NCBI GenBank assembly: GCA_944323845.1 | Contig: CALUUA010000009.1 | Coordinates: 1-64,000 of the forward strand | Length of the DNA stretch: 64,000 bases | Source: an uncultured Bacteroidales bacterium | GTDB lineage: Bacteria > Bacteroidota > Bacteroidia > Bacteroidales > UBA932 | Direction: 5' to 3' | Shown: positions 27,153 to 35,547 of the stretch, piece after piece | Layout of the letters: each line of letters opens with the position of its first letter | How positions within the stretch are numbered: position 1 is the stretch's first letter | Translations under genes and position numbers: made by a program | Notes under the pieces: generated by a model | The model's input: the letters and a program-made list of their open reading frames with translations, nothing else | Told to the model about the DNA's origin: nothing | The model's database searches: none

Positions 27153-29744
27153 ATGAGAAAATTTTATCTGACAATGGCCTGCCTCATGGCGGTTGCTCTC
27201 GGATGGACATCCTGCGTCAAGACAGACGAGCTTGAAGGCAAGCTGGACGGAATCGAGGACAGGATCGAGGCGCTGGAACAGCAGGCTGTAGAGATCAACA
27301 GAAATGCTACTGCCGCATATGTCCTGCACACTGAAGGACTTGTGGTCATGGACATCAAGGCATACGACGACGGACGGGTCTATAAAATGGAGATGAGCGA
27401 CGGAAGCGCCTTGACGATTTATGTAGCCGAAGACGGGGGAAACGTATCACCTGTAATAGGCATTGATCAGGACGGAAACTGGACCCTCACCCTCTGGGAC
27501 GAGACACAGACCATAGCTGAAATGGGAACTTCGAATCCGATAGTCCCTCAGGTCCGTGCAGTGGAGGATCCTGAAAACCCTGACAAAATGGTATGGCAGA
27601 TATGTACTGACGGAACGAACTGGGAGTACATCACCGGTTCGGACGGGAAGCCGGTACACGCCACAGGAGAAAGCATCACGGATTCATTCTTTACAAGCGT
27701 AGTATATGACGAGGCCGGGAAAAAAGTGTCCATAGAGATGGCTGACGGAAAGGAACTTTCCCTGCCGGTCTATGAAGGCATCACGATGGAGATCTACGAC
27801 TTCGACATGGAGAAAGGCGCGAGCATATACAGGAATGAAATGAAGACATTCTTCGGAGAATTCACTCCTGACGTCGTGAATGCGTATATCAAATGTCCGG
27901 ATGACTGGAAAGCCGAAATCATCGATATGGGAGACGGAAGACACCAGTTCATCGTGACAGCTCCGGGAGAAGGCGAAGGCAGCCACGAAGTCCAGGTATA
28001 TCTCGAATCCGACGAACATTATCTGAGGATATATACTTTCAGATTCGATCTGGTTCCGGAAGACTTCAATTCCGCCTATACTCAGGCGTGGCGTGAATTC
28101 TACGCCAAGGATCCCAATAATGTCCTGCTCGACTTCTCATATGCAGGCTACGACCACGGAGAGTCTGCTCCCGAATCGGTGACCGTCACGGAAAACGCCG
28201 ACGGCACCTGCACGGCGAGCAACGGCTACAAAGTCTACAACATAAAAAGCTACGGAGCGATACCGGACGACAATGCCAGCGACAGGGAGGCTTTCATAGC
28301 CATGCTGACGGAAGCCCTCGGCCCGCCTGTGCCCAACACGGCAGGGGACCAGCTGGTATTCCCGCATCCCAATTCTCCCAGAAATGTCATATTCTATTTC
28401 CCTGAAGGCGAATACATTCTCCATACGGCAGCGGACAATGTAGGTGACAGAAGCCAGTCGATAATAATCAGGGGAAGCAATATTATTCTCAAGGGAGCCG
28501 GCAAGGAAAAATCCACGGTCACAATGACAGACCCTAACCTGCCGTCCAGTTCCGCCCTGTACTCATCCCCGGATATGATACAGCTGAAACACAACACAGG
28601 CATACAGTACAGCAATACCCTCGCGGAAGTCGCAGGAGACTCTCCCAAAGGCTCTTTTTCCGTCACTGTCAGCGGGACACCGAATCTGAAGGCCGGAGAC
28701 TGGGTATGTCTCTACCTGAAAAACGGGGAACTGGAACTGGTGAAGAAGGAACTTGCCCGAGATGATGTGAATCCTGATTCCGACTGGGTCATCGTCGACA
28801 ATGGCGATGAGCAGGACACCGGCGTAGTCGTAAAGGACATACATCAGATAAAATCGGTTTCCGGGAACACTGTCACCTTCTACGAGCCGATTATGCATGA
28901 AGTGGAAGCCAGATGGGGATGGAAAATCGTCGGCTACCAGCATTACAAGAATGTAGGAGTGGAAGACATCACATTCAAGGGGAATGCAAAAGAAGATTTC
29001 GACCACCACGCATCATGGGAATATGACGGTGCCTACAAGCCTGTAAGCATGACCAGAGTGGTGGACTCATGGATGAGGAATGTAGGATTCATCAGCGTGA
29101 GCGAGGCATGTTCCATAATAGAAAGTGCGAACGTGTCTGTCTACAAATGCGGCATCTCAGGACAGAGAGGACATTCGGCAATAAGATCGCAGGCCTCCTC
29201 AAGAGTGTTCATCGGAGCCGTTACCGACGAGTCGACAGGACGCAGGATGGACGATCTCGGACATGAAGTCACCGGGTCCGATCCTGACGAGATCACGGGA
29301 CAGTATCACGCTGTAGGTGTGTCGAAGGAAAGTCTGGGAGCCGTCCTCTGGAGGAACACATGGGGAAGCGACGGATGTTTCGAGGCACATGCGACACAGC
29401 CTCGTGCCACACTCATAGACTGCTGCACAGGAAGCTTCAGAAGATGGAGACAAGGCGGAGACGCAAATCAGATGCCGAATCATCTGTCGGACCTGACAAT
29501 ATGGAATTTCAAGAACACGACTCCGTTTTCCGGCGAATGGATATGGTGGGATCAAAGCTCTGCCTGGTGGAAATTCATGCCGCCTATAATCGTAGGATTC
29601 CATGGCAGCGCCATTGATTTCAATGAAGAACAGACACTCCGCGACGAGAGCAACGGCGTCCCTGTAGAACCTGAATCACTGTATGAAGCCCAGTTGAAAA
29701 ACCGGCTTGGCTATGTGCCGGGATGGCTTACAGGGCTGAAATAG
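27153..29744 (+). CDS. DUF4988 lipoprotein with right-handed beta-helix domain (putative glycan-active protein)
   Basis: This 863-residue protein is lipid-anchored (MAVALGWTSC, Cys near residue 21). Residues 24-50 form a short coiled coil (ELEGKLDGIEDRIEALEQQ), followed by a DUF4988-like module (VSPVIGIDQDGNWTLTLWD, ICTDGTNWEYITGSDGKPV). From about residue 355 a pectate-lyase-like beta-helix begins: YKVYNIKSYGAIPDDNASD, VIFYFPEGEYIL, IIIRGSNIILKGAG. The C-terminal 110 residues (ATLIDCCTGSFRRWRQGG, WWKFMPPIIVGFHGS) resemble DUF4955. Beta-helix proteins of this kind include lyases and glycosidases, and the PUL context suggests an enzyme on the same glycan, but no catalytic residues can be assigned. 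Confidence 0.7.
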   Translation: MRKFYLTMACLMAVALGWTSCVKTDELEGKLDGIEDRIEALEQQAVEINRNATAAYVLHTEGLVVMDIKAYDDGRVYKMEMSDGSALTIYVAEDGGNVSPVIGIDQDGNWTLTLWDETQTIAEMGTSNPIVPQVRAVEDPENPDKMVWQICTDGTNWEYITGSDGKPVHATGESITDSFFTSVVYDEAGKKVSIEMADGKELSLPVYEGITMEIYDFDMEKGASIYRNEMKTFFGEFTPDVVNAYIKCPDDWKAEIIDMGDGRHQFIVTAPGEGEGSHEVQVYLESDEHYLRIYTFRFDLVPEDFNSAYTQAWREFYAKDPNNVLLDFSYAGYDHGESAPESVTVTENADGTCTASNGYKVYNIKSYGAIPDDNASDREAFIAMLTEALGPPVPNTAGDQLVFPHPNSPRNVIFYFPEGEYILHTAADNVGDRSQSIIIRGSNIILKGAGKEKSTVTMTDPNLPSSSALYSSPDMIQLKHNTGIQYSNTLAEVAGDSPKGSFSVTVSGTPNLKAGDWVCLYLKNGELELVKKELARDDVNPDSDWVIVDNGDEQDTGVVVKDIHQIKSVSGNTVTFYEPIMHEVEARWGWKIVGYQHYKNVGVEDITFKGNAKEDFDHHASWEYDGAYKPVSMTRVVDSWMRNVGFISVSEACSIIESANVSVYKCGISGQRGHSAIRSQASSRVFIGAVTDESTGRRMDDLGHEVTGSDPDEITGQYHAVGVSKESLGAVLWRNTWGSDGCFEAHATQPRATLIDCCTGSFRRWRQGGDANQMPNHLSDLTIWNFKNTTPFSGEWIWWDQSSAWWKFMPPIIVGFHGSAIDFNEEQTLRDESNGVPVEPESLYEAQLKNRLGYVPGWLTGLK

Positions 29745-29803
29745 AATCCGGACACGTAGTCTGAAACGGAAAATTGAAAGGAAAATAATAAAACCACAAT
29801 AAA

Positions 29804-32059
29804 ATGAAACTGAATTTCAATAATTTAGCCAAATGGGCGGCTGTGATTATAGGCAGCGCAGCCATATTCTCCTGCTCTGACCTGAACGAACTCGAAGAGA
29901 GGATTGATGACCTCGACAGCAGGGTCACCGCCTTGGAGAAACAGATTCCGGCTCTGAATGAAAGCGTTAAGGCAGTGTCGGAACTTATCAAGGAAGGCGC
30001 AGTCATCACCAAAATAGAATATTTCGGCACGGACAAGATCGAAGACGGCGAAATTCCATATTATGAAATCACCGTTTCCGGAGAGACGGAGCCATACAAA
30101 CTTGTCAGCGGCAGCATAGGAAATATCCCTGCCATCGGCATTAATGAAAACGGCAACTGGACCATGGACGGAACGGAAATCATTGTCGGAGGCTCGGCTG
30201 TCAGCGCAGAAGCGGACGCGCCTGAATTCCGTATCAACAACGGATACTGGGAAGTCAAGACCGACGGGGAATTCGAACAGGTATTGGACGAGGCAGGAAA
30301 GCCGGTTCCGGCCACAGGCACTGAAGGTTCCGACATATTCGATGACGTAGTATATGACGAGGCCGAAGGCGTGCTCAGGATCACCATGTCAGAAGGCGGA
30401 AAGACGATAGAAGTCCCTGTCATCTCAGCTGATGAATTCTCTTGCGTGATATACTATAACGATCAGCCGGCTGACTACGATACCCCTATAGAGTTCGGAC
30501 TCGGAAGCGTCATGACATTCTCTGTGAAAATGACGGGTGTCGTAAGCACGATCATAGAGCAGCCTCGCGGATGGCAGGCCGAGCTCGGCGATGAAACAGG
30601 CGGTACGGCCACACTGACAGTCACGGCTCCGTCATCCATAGCACAGACGAAAATATCAGCCAGCACAGAAAACGATATCACGATCCACGCTCTGAACGCA
30701 GACGGACTGTCCACGTTCGCCAAGATACAGGTAAAGGTTCTGCCTGGCACCAAACCTGTCGTAACAGTATCTGCATCCGAAGCAGGATACACCTCACTCG
30801 GCTTCACTGTCACTTGCTCGAATGAAGCGGCTCTGGACGGGACATACTCATACAAATATCTGCTTTATACCGAGGACACTCCGGCACCTTCAGAGTCCAC
30901 CTTCGGCACAGCTGAAACCGGGACAGAAACCCTCTCGCTCACAAGCACGTCTGACGGTCAAGCCATAAGCTATGGCAAGAACTATATACTCTATGTCCTT
31001 CCGGTCAATACTCTTGAAGACGGAACTGCCGTAAACGGAGACATTTCCGCCACAAAAGCAGCCACAAAGACCGCCGCGACATATAAGGAACTGTATGATG
31101 CCGGAGTAGCCATAACTATAGCAGGCAAGACATATGACAATACGACATACGGCGAGGCCGGTACTTTGAGCGGAAACATCACATCCCTCGCAAACAAGGT
31201 CAACTTTGTAGACGGAGACATCGAACTGAACATAAGCGGCAATATCGAAGGTATAATCCTGATCGGAAACAATATCTCCGAAAAACCTGCAGTCACATTC
31301 CAGGCTGCACTGAAAATCGCACCTCAAGCTTCGTCAGCGTTTGTACTTCACAATCTTGAACTGACGAACAACGGGTATGATGGCGTATATTACTCACAGC
31401 TTGCAGCAACCGCTACACTGGAATACATATGCGTGGATAACTGCAAGGTAAATCTCGACAAGCATATCCTGACGATAGGCGCTTCAGATGCACGCACATT
31501 TACAGATGTGCATATATCGAATTCAGATTTCAAGGTTCCTGAAGGACAGGTGGAGAAATATCTGATAGGAGCAAATTCCGGAACAAGGTCTGCCAATTCC
31601 GTCACGATAGAAAACAATGTCTTCTACAGCAGTGCTGCAGGAAACAATTTCTTCAGGCTGGTATTCTTCCCTGGAATGGCTCTTACTGAGCTGAATTTAA
31701 GGAACAACACTTTCTACAATATAGAAGGACACACCAATACGGACTTCTATTTCAGATTCAACACAGTCTCTACGATAGACATAAGTAACAATCTGATGTA
31801 TAATGAAGTCATAAACAATGGAAAGAATTACAGTCTGCTGAACTGCAATTCAGGTACATATCCTTCACAGGGCACAGCTTCGAACAATTACTACTATATG
31901 GAGGAAGGAAGAGCGTGCAACCTGTTCTATGCTGCAAACTACACATCAAGCATAGAAAACACGAAACGGGCCGGAACAGATCCGCTTTCAGTGAAGGATG
32001 TTGAAAACGGCATATTCACTACATCCGCCGAATATCCGAACTGCGGGGCACAGAGGTAA
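29804..32059 (+). CDS. DUF4988 lipoprotein with Ig/fibronectin-like and parallel beta-repeat domains
   Basis: This 751-residue lipoprotein (AAIFSCSDL, Cys near residue 24) shares the N-terminal plan of its upstream neighbour: coiled coil LNELEERIDDLDSRVTALEK, then the DUF4988-like IPAIGINENGNWTMDGTEI and FRINNGYWEVKTDGEF. Next comes an Ig-like segment, a fibronectin-type domain (PVVTVSASEAGYTSLGFTV, residues about 320-420), and a C-terminal 320-residue region with repeated N-rich turns (LTNNGYDGVYY, IENNVFYSS, LRNNTFYNI, ISNNLMYNE) typical of a right-handed beta-helix such as DUF4957/DUF5123. It probably binds glycans at the surface. It is the last PUL gene, closed by the 36-base palindrome. 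Confidence 0.7.
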   Translation: MKLNFNNLAKWAAVIIGSAAIFSCSDLNELEERIDDLDSRVTALEKQIPALNESVKAVSELIKEGAVITKIEYFGTDKIEDGEIPYYEITVSGETEPYKLVSGSIGNIPAIGINENGNWTMDGTEIIVGGSAVSAEADAPEFRINNGYWEVKTDGEFEQVLDEAGKPVPATGTEGSDIFDDVVYDEAEGVLRITMSEGGKTIEVPVISADEFSCVIYYNDQPADYDTPIEFGLGSVMTFSVKMTGVVSTIIEQPRGWQAELGDETGGTATLTVTAPSSIAQTKISASTENDITIHALNADGLSTFAKIQVKVLPGTKPVVTVSASEAGYTSLGFTVTCSNEAALDGTYSYKYLLYTEDTPAPSESTFGTAETGTETLSLTSTSDGQAISYGKNYILYVLPVNTLEDGTAVNGDISATKAATKTAATYKELYDAGVAITIAGKTYDNTTYGEAGTLSGNITSLANKVNFVDGDIELNISGNIEGIILIGNNISEKPAVTFQAALKIAPQASSAFVLHNLELTNNGYDGVYYSQLAATATLEYICVDNCKVNLDKHILTIGASDARTFTDVHISNSDFKVPEGQVEKYLIGANSGTRSANSVTIENNVFYSSAAGNNFFRLVFFPGMALTELNLRNNTFYNIEGHTNTDFYFRFNTVSTIDISNNLMYNEVINNGKNYSLLNCNSGTYPSQGTASNNYYYMEEGRACNLFYAANYTSSIENTKRAGTDPLSVKDVENGIFTTSAEYPNCGAQR

Positions 32060-32079
32060 ACAGACCTTAAGACCGACTG

Positions 32080-32121
32080 AAGGAAGGAGACTAAAAGCGC
32101 GCTTTTAGTCTCCTTCCTTTT
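32080..32121 (+). terminator. Terminator of the PUL plus operon (perfect 36-base palindrome)
   Basis: GGAAGGAGACTAAAAGCG at 32082-32099 is followed directly by its exact reverse complement to 32117, then TTTT. The stem extends by two A-T pairs outwards. No unpaired loop bases remain, so the hairpin must open a few central pairs. The T run also forms the start of the -33 element of the next promoter. Confidence 0.85.
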
Positions 32122-32150
32122 GGTCGGGACTCTGTTTTTCACTATCTTCG
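32118..32150 (+). promoter_or_regulatory. Probable tyrS promoter
   Basis: TTTTG at 32118-32122 and TATCTTCG at 32143-32150 are 20 bases apart, one base over the ideal and with one mismatch in the -7. It lies 31 bases before tyrS and overlaps the tail of the preceding terminator. Confidence 0.55.
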
Positions 32151-32180
32151 CATGATAAAAACGGAAACAGGAACAAAACG

Positions 32181-33470
32181 ATGAAAAATTTTGTCGAAGA
32201 ACTCAGATGGAGGGGCATGATACAGGATATCATGCCGGGAACAGAAGAGAAACTGATGGAAGGACCTACGGCCGCCTATGTAGGCATAGACCCGACCGCA
32301 GATTCGCTTCACATAGGTCATCTGGTAAGCGTAATGATATTGAAGCACTTCCAGAACTGCGGACACAAGCCGTTCGCCCTCGTAGGAGGAGCTACCGGGA
32401 TGATCGGCGACCCGTCCATGAAATCCCAGGAAAGGAATCTTCTGGACGAGGAAACCCTGACCCACAACGTAGCCTGCATCAAAGCCCAGCTTTCCCGCTT
32501 TTTAGACTTCGATTCGGATGCGCCGAACAAAGCCGAACTGGTGAACAACTATGACTGGATGAAAGGATATTCATTTCTGGACTTCGCCAGAGATATCGGC
32601 AAGCATATTACCGTGAACTACATGATGGCAAAAGATTCTGTAAAGAAACGTCTGTCATCCGAATCACGGGAAGGCATGTCTTTCACGGAATTCACTTACC
32701 AGCTCCTTCAGGGATATGATTTTCTCTACCTGTACCAGCACAAAGGCTGCACTCTCCAGATGGGAGGCAGCGATCAGTGGGGCAACATCACTACCGGTAC
32801 TGAACTTATCCGCAGGAAACTCGGAAAAGAGGCTTTTGCACTCACCTGCCCTCTCATCACCAAGGCTGACGGAGGAAAGTTCGGGAAAACGGAAAAAGGG
32901 AATATCTGGCTCGATGCGGAAAGGACGTCACCGTATCAGTTCTACCAGTTCTGGCTGAATGTCTCCGATGAAGATGCCGCGAGATACATCAAAATATTCA
33001 CCATGCTCGGCAGGGAAGAAATAGAGGCTGCCATAGCCGAACATGCGCAGGCTCCGCACCTGAGGTCGCTCCAGAAACTTCTCGCAAAGGAAATCACCGT
33101 CATGGTCCACGGGAAAGAAGAATACGAAAAGGCAGTAGAGGCTTCCAACGTGCTCTTCGGCAATGCCACTTCCGAAACCCTGAAGCATCTGGACGAAAAG
33201 ACATTCCTTCAGGTTTTCGACGGCGTGGCGACATTCGGTATCGGACGTGACAAATTGCCGTCAGGCATCATAGATCTTCTGGCTGTCGAGACGCAGGTGT
33301 TCCCGTCCAAGGGTGAATGCAGGAAAATGATTCAGGCCGGAGGCGTGAGCATAAACAAGGACAAGGTCACCGATATCGGAGCGATGATAGGCACAGAGCA
33401 CCTCATCGGAGGAAAATATATTCTGGCACAGAAGGGAAAGAAGAACTATTTCATCATCAAGGTAAACTAA
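32181..33470 (+). CDS. tyrS: Tyrosine-tRNA ligase
   Basis: This cytosolic class I aminoacyl-tRNA synthetase joins tyrosine to tRNA-Tyr. The 429-residue protein has the HIGH motif in [10 protein letters not shown] near residue 42, the tyrosine-binding segment [13 protein letters not shown] with [12 protein letters not shown] near residue 195, and the KMSKS counterpart as KFGKTE near residue 233. The C-terminal S4 domain ([23 protein letters not shown]) binds the tRNA. Its stop overlaps the rbfA start codon (TAATG), so tyrS, rbfA and probably the permease gene are co-translated from one message. Confidence 0.98.
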   Translation: MKNFVEELRWRGMIQDIMPGTEEKLMEGPTAAYVGIDPTADSLHIGHLVSVMILKHFQNCGHKPFALVGGATGMIGDPSMKSQERNLLDEETLTHNVACIKAQLSRFLDFDSDAPNKAELVNNYDWMKGYSFLDFARDIGKHITVNYMMAKDSVKKRLSSESREGMSFTEFTYQLLQGYDFLYLYQHKGCTLQMGGSDQWGNITTGTELIRRKLGKEAFALTCPLITKADGGKFGKTEKGNIWLDAERTSPYQFYQFWLNVSDEDAARYIKIFTMLGREEIEAAIAEHAQAPHLRSLQKLLAKEITVMVHGKEEYEKAVEASNVLFGNATSETLKHLDEKTFLQVFDGVATFGIGRDKLPSGIIDLLAVETQVFPSKGECRKMIQAGGVSINKDKVTDIGAMIGTEHLIGGKYILAQKGKKNYFIIKVN

Positions 33471-33814
33471 TGGAAGAAAAGAATACCAGACAGCAGAAAG
33501 TGGCTCGTGAGATCCAGCGGCATTTCGCGGAAATCCTGCGTTCGAAAGGCATGGCGGCATTCGATGGAGCCATGCTGACAGTCAGCGAAGTGAGAATCAG
33601 TCCGGATCTGTCGGTAGCCTATATCTATGTCAGCATATTTCCGTCCGAAAAAGCCGGAAAAGTGATGGATATCCTGAAAGAAAACACGAAAGCGCTTCGG
33701 GGCGAGCTCGGGAACAGAATCGGCAAACAGCTGAGGATCATTCCCGAAATCAATTTCTTCCAGGATACGACCCTCGACTACGTGGCCCGCATCGAAGAAC
33801 TGCTGAAGAAATAG
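33470..33814 (+). CDS. rbfA: 30S ribosome-binding factor RbfA
   Basis: This 114-residue protein binds immature 30S subunits and helps the 5' end of 16S rRNA mature, notably in the cold. The KH-like fold is visible in [40 protein letters not shown] and the conserved LRGELGNRIGKQLRIIPEINF. ATG at 33470 is chosen: it overlaps the tyrS stop and gives the normal length, whereas the reading frame is open 51 codons upstream inside tyrS. Confidence 0.95.
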   Translation: MEEKNTRQQKVAREIQRHFAEILRSKGMAAFDGAMLTVSEVRISPDLSVAYIYVSIFPSEKAGKVMDILKENTKALRGELGNRIGKQLRIIPEINFFQDTTLDYVARIEELLKK

Positions 33815-33825
33815 ACCTTCCAGCC

Positions 33826-35067
33826 ATGAACCTGCCGCTCTTTTTCGCCGGAAGATACCTGTTTGCAAAGAAATCGCACAATGTCATCAACATCATCTCT
33901 GCAATCAGCGCCGCCGGCATGGCCATAGGTACTGCAGCCCTGATCATCATACTGTCGATATACAACGGCTTCGATGCTCTGGTCAAGGATATGCTGAACG
34001 ACTTCGACCCCGACATACTTATCACTCCCGCCGAAGGGAAGGTTTTCGTGCCGGAAGGTGAGACCTATGACTGGATCTACGCCCGGGATGAAGTCCTCAA
34101 CATGAGCTGCACACTCACAGAAAACATCTTCGTGAACTATGATGGCAGGCAGAGTATGGTCACGGCCAAAGGCGTGGACTGGGTATATGAAGAAGAGTCT
34201 CCTGTGCGGAATCATATCCGTACAGGAGATTTCACTCTGCACAGAGGAGATGTACCTCTGGCTGCGGCAGGCAGCTCGCTGGCCTATAATCTGGGCATCA
34301 ATCCGAGATTCGTCACCCCGCTGGAACTGTATTTTCCCTCTCGCACACGGAATTTCTCCATTTCTAACCCTGCCGCTTCCATAGAATCCGTAAACGTCTG
34401 GCCCTCCTGCATTTTCGCCATCAACAGCGAGATAGATGAAAAATATGCCATAGTCCCGATAGAAGTGATGAAAGAACTCCTTGAATACGATGACGAAGTG
34501 TCGGGAGTGGAAATAAGGCTGAAGGACAGCTGCACCGCAGATAAGGCGGCAGCTCTTGTCGGAGAAATATCGGACAGACTCGGCCCCGGATTCGAAGTAA
34601 AGGACAGATTCGGGCAGAATCCGTCCCTGTACAAGATGATGAGATATGAGAAACTGGCCATCTTCTCGATACTTATTTTCATAGTCATCATAGTGGCTTT
34701 CAACATCTTCGGCTCACTGACCATGCTAATCATGGAAAAACGCGAAGACATCGGCATCCTGCGTGCCATGGGAATGCAGGAGCGCAGCATCAAAGCCGTA
34801 TTCACTCTGGAAGGATGGCTGATTTCCCTGCTCGGGCTTGCTGCAGGACTTGCGCTCGGCATCGGAGCCGCCCTGATCCAGCAGCATTTCGGAATAATGA
34901 AAATGCCCGGAAACTTCATAGTCCAGGCATATCCGGTAATTCTGTCGGCAGGAGATGTCATCATCACCGCCGTAAGCGTGGCAGCCGTCGGCTGGGTAAT
35001 CGCCAGGCTGCCTGCAGGAATCATCAGTCGTCGATATCGACCAGACGGAACTGGTTGTCAAAGGTAA
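33826..35067 (+). CDS. FtsX-like ABC transporter permease (LolC/LolE family)
   Basis: This 413-residue inner-membrane protein has the MacB/LolCE plan: a first membrane helix near residues 20-45 (INIISAISAAGMAIGTAALII), a large periplasmic domain, and three C-terminal helices (IFSILIFIVIIVAFNIFGSL; ISLLGLAAGLALGIGA; VIITAVSVAAVGWVIARLPA). Such permeases work with an ATPase in lipoprotein release or export; no ATPase gene is nearby. The gene follows rbfA by 11 bases. Its last 14 codons overlap the convergent PepSY gene by 44 bases, so the extreme C-terminus (ISRRYRPDGTGCQR) is unusual. Confidence 0.88.
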   Translation: MNLPLFFAGRYLFAKKSHNVINIISAISAAGMAIGTAALIIILSIYNGFDALVKDMLNDFDPDILITPAEGKVFVPEGETYDWIYARDEVLNMSCTLTENIFVNYDGRQSMVTAKGVDWVYEEESPVRNHIRTGDFTLHRGDVPLAAAGSSLAYNLGINPRFVTPLELYFPSRTRNFSISNPAASIESVNVWPSCIFAINSEIDEKYAIVPIEVMKELLEYDDEVSGVEIRLKDSCTADKAAALVGEISDRLGPGFEVKDRFGQNPSLYKMMRYEKLAIFSILIFIVIIVAFNIFGSLTMLIMEKREDIGILRAMGMQERSIKAVFTLEGWLISLLGLAAGLALGIGAALIQQHFGIMKMPGNFIVQAYPVILSAGDVIITAVSVAAVGWVIARLPAGIISRRYRPDGTGCQR

Positions 35068-35461
35068 GTTCGAGTCTGTTCGTGAGCTTCACTTCATAGC
35101 CCCTGTAACCTTTTTCTATCTGGACAAACTGCGTGTCCGGGAAATTAGTCTTCACATATTCGCGTATCTGAACCGGCACCAGCTCCTCATTCAAGGTAGA
35201 ATACCTGCAATCCACTTCTTTCCACTCTCCCTGACCGCTGAATTCGACTTTGGTCCCTTTCGTCAGAATCACCTCATACGAGAGTTCCATGAAATCAGAC
35301 TCCTCTTTCACATACGAAACCTTCTCATTCGGGAAATATTTCTTCATGAACTTCTGGGCTTTCGCCGGAAGCTGTTCGAAAGGGATGATCCTGTCATTGT
35401 CTGCACTTGCAATACCTGCGAACATCAGCATGGATGCGATAATAAACATAAACTTTTTCAT
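35024..35461 (-). CDS. PepSY-like (DUF2874) periplasmic protein
   Basis: The mature start is MKKFMFIIASMLMFAGIASA, a signal peptide; the 145-residue protein is therefore exported. It contains two PepSY-like repeats typical of Bacteroidota: IIPFEQLPAKAQKFMKKYFPNEKVSYVK and VPVQIREYVKTNFPDTQFVQIEK (both split here as patterns FxxLPxxAQxFxxxYFP and IxxYxxxxFPxxxxVxIE). Such proteins resemble beta-lactamase-inhibitor-like folds and are often controlled by an adjacent two-component system. The gene lies 86 bases after the histidine kinase on the same strand. ATG at 35461 is chosen because upstream codons have no signal sequence. Confidence 0.85.
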   Translation of the reverse strand: MKKFMFIIASMLMFAGIASADNDRIIPFEQLPAKAQKFMKKYFPNEKVSYVKEESDFMELSYEVILTKGTKVEFSGQGEWKEVDCRYSTLNEELVPVQIREYVKTNFPDTQFVQIEKGYRGYEVKLTNRLELTFDNQFRLVDIDD

Positions 35462-35547
35462 GACAATAAAATTTTTACGGTTAATGATCAGTTTTTCTGA
35501 TGCAAAATTCAGGAGAGATTCTGAAAAGAAATTGAAATTCCGGAATT

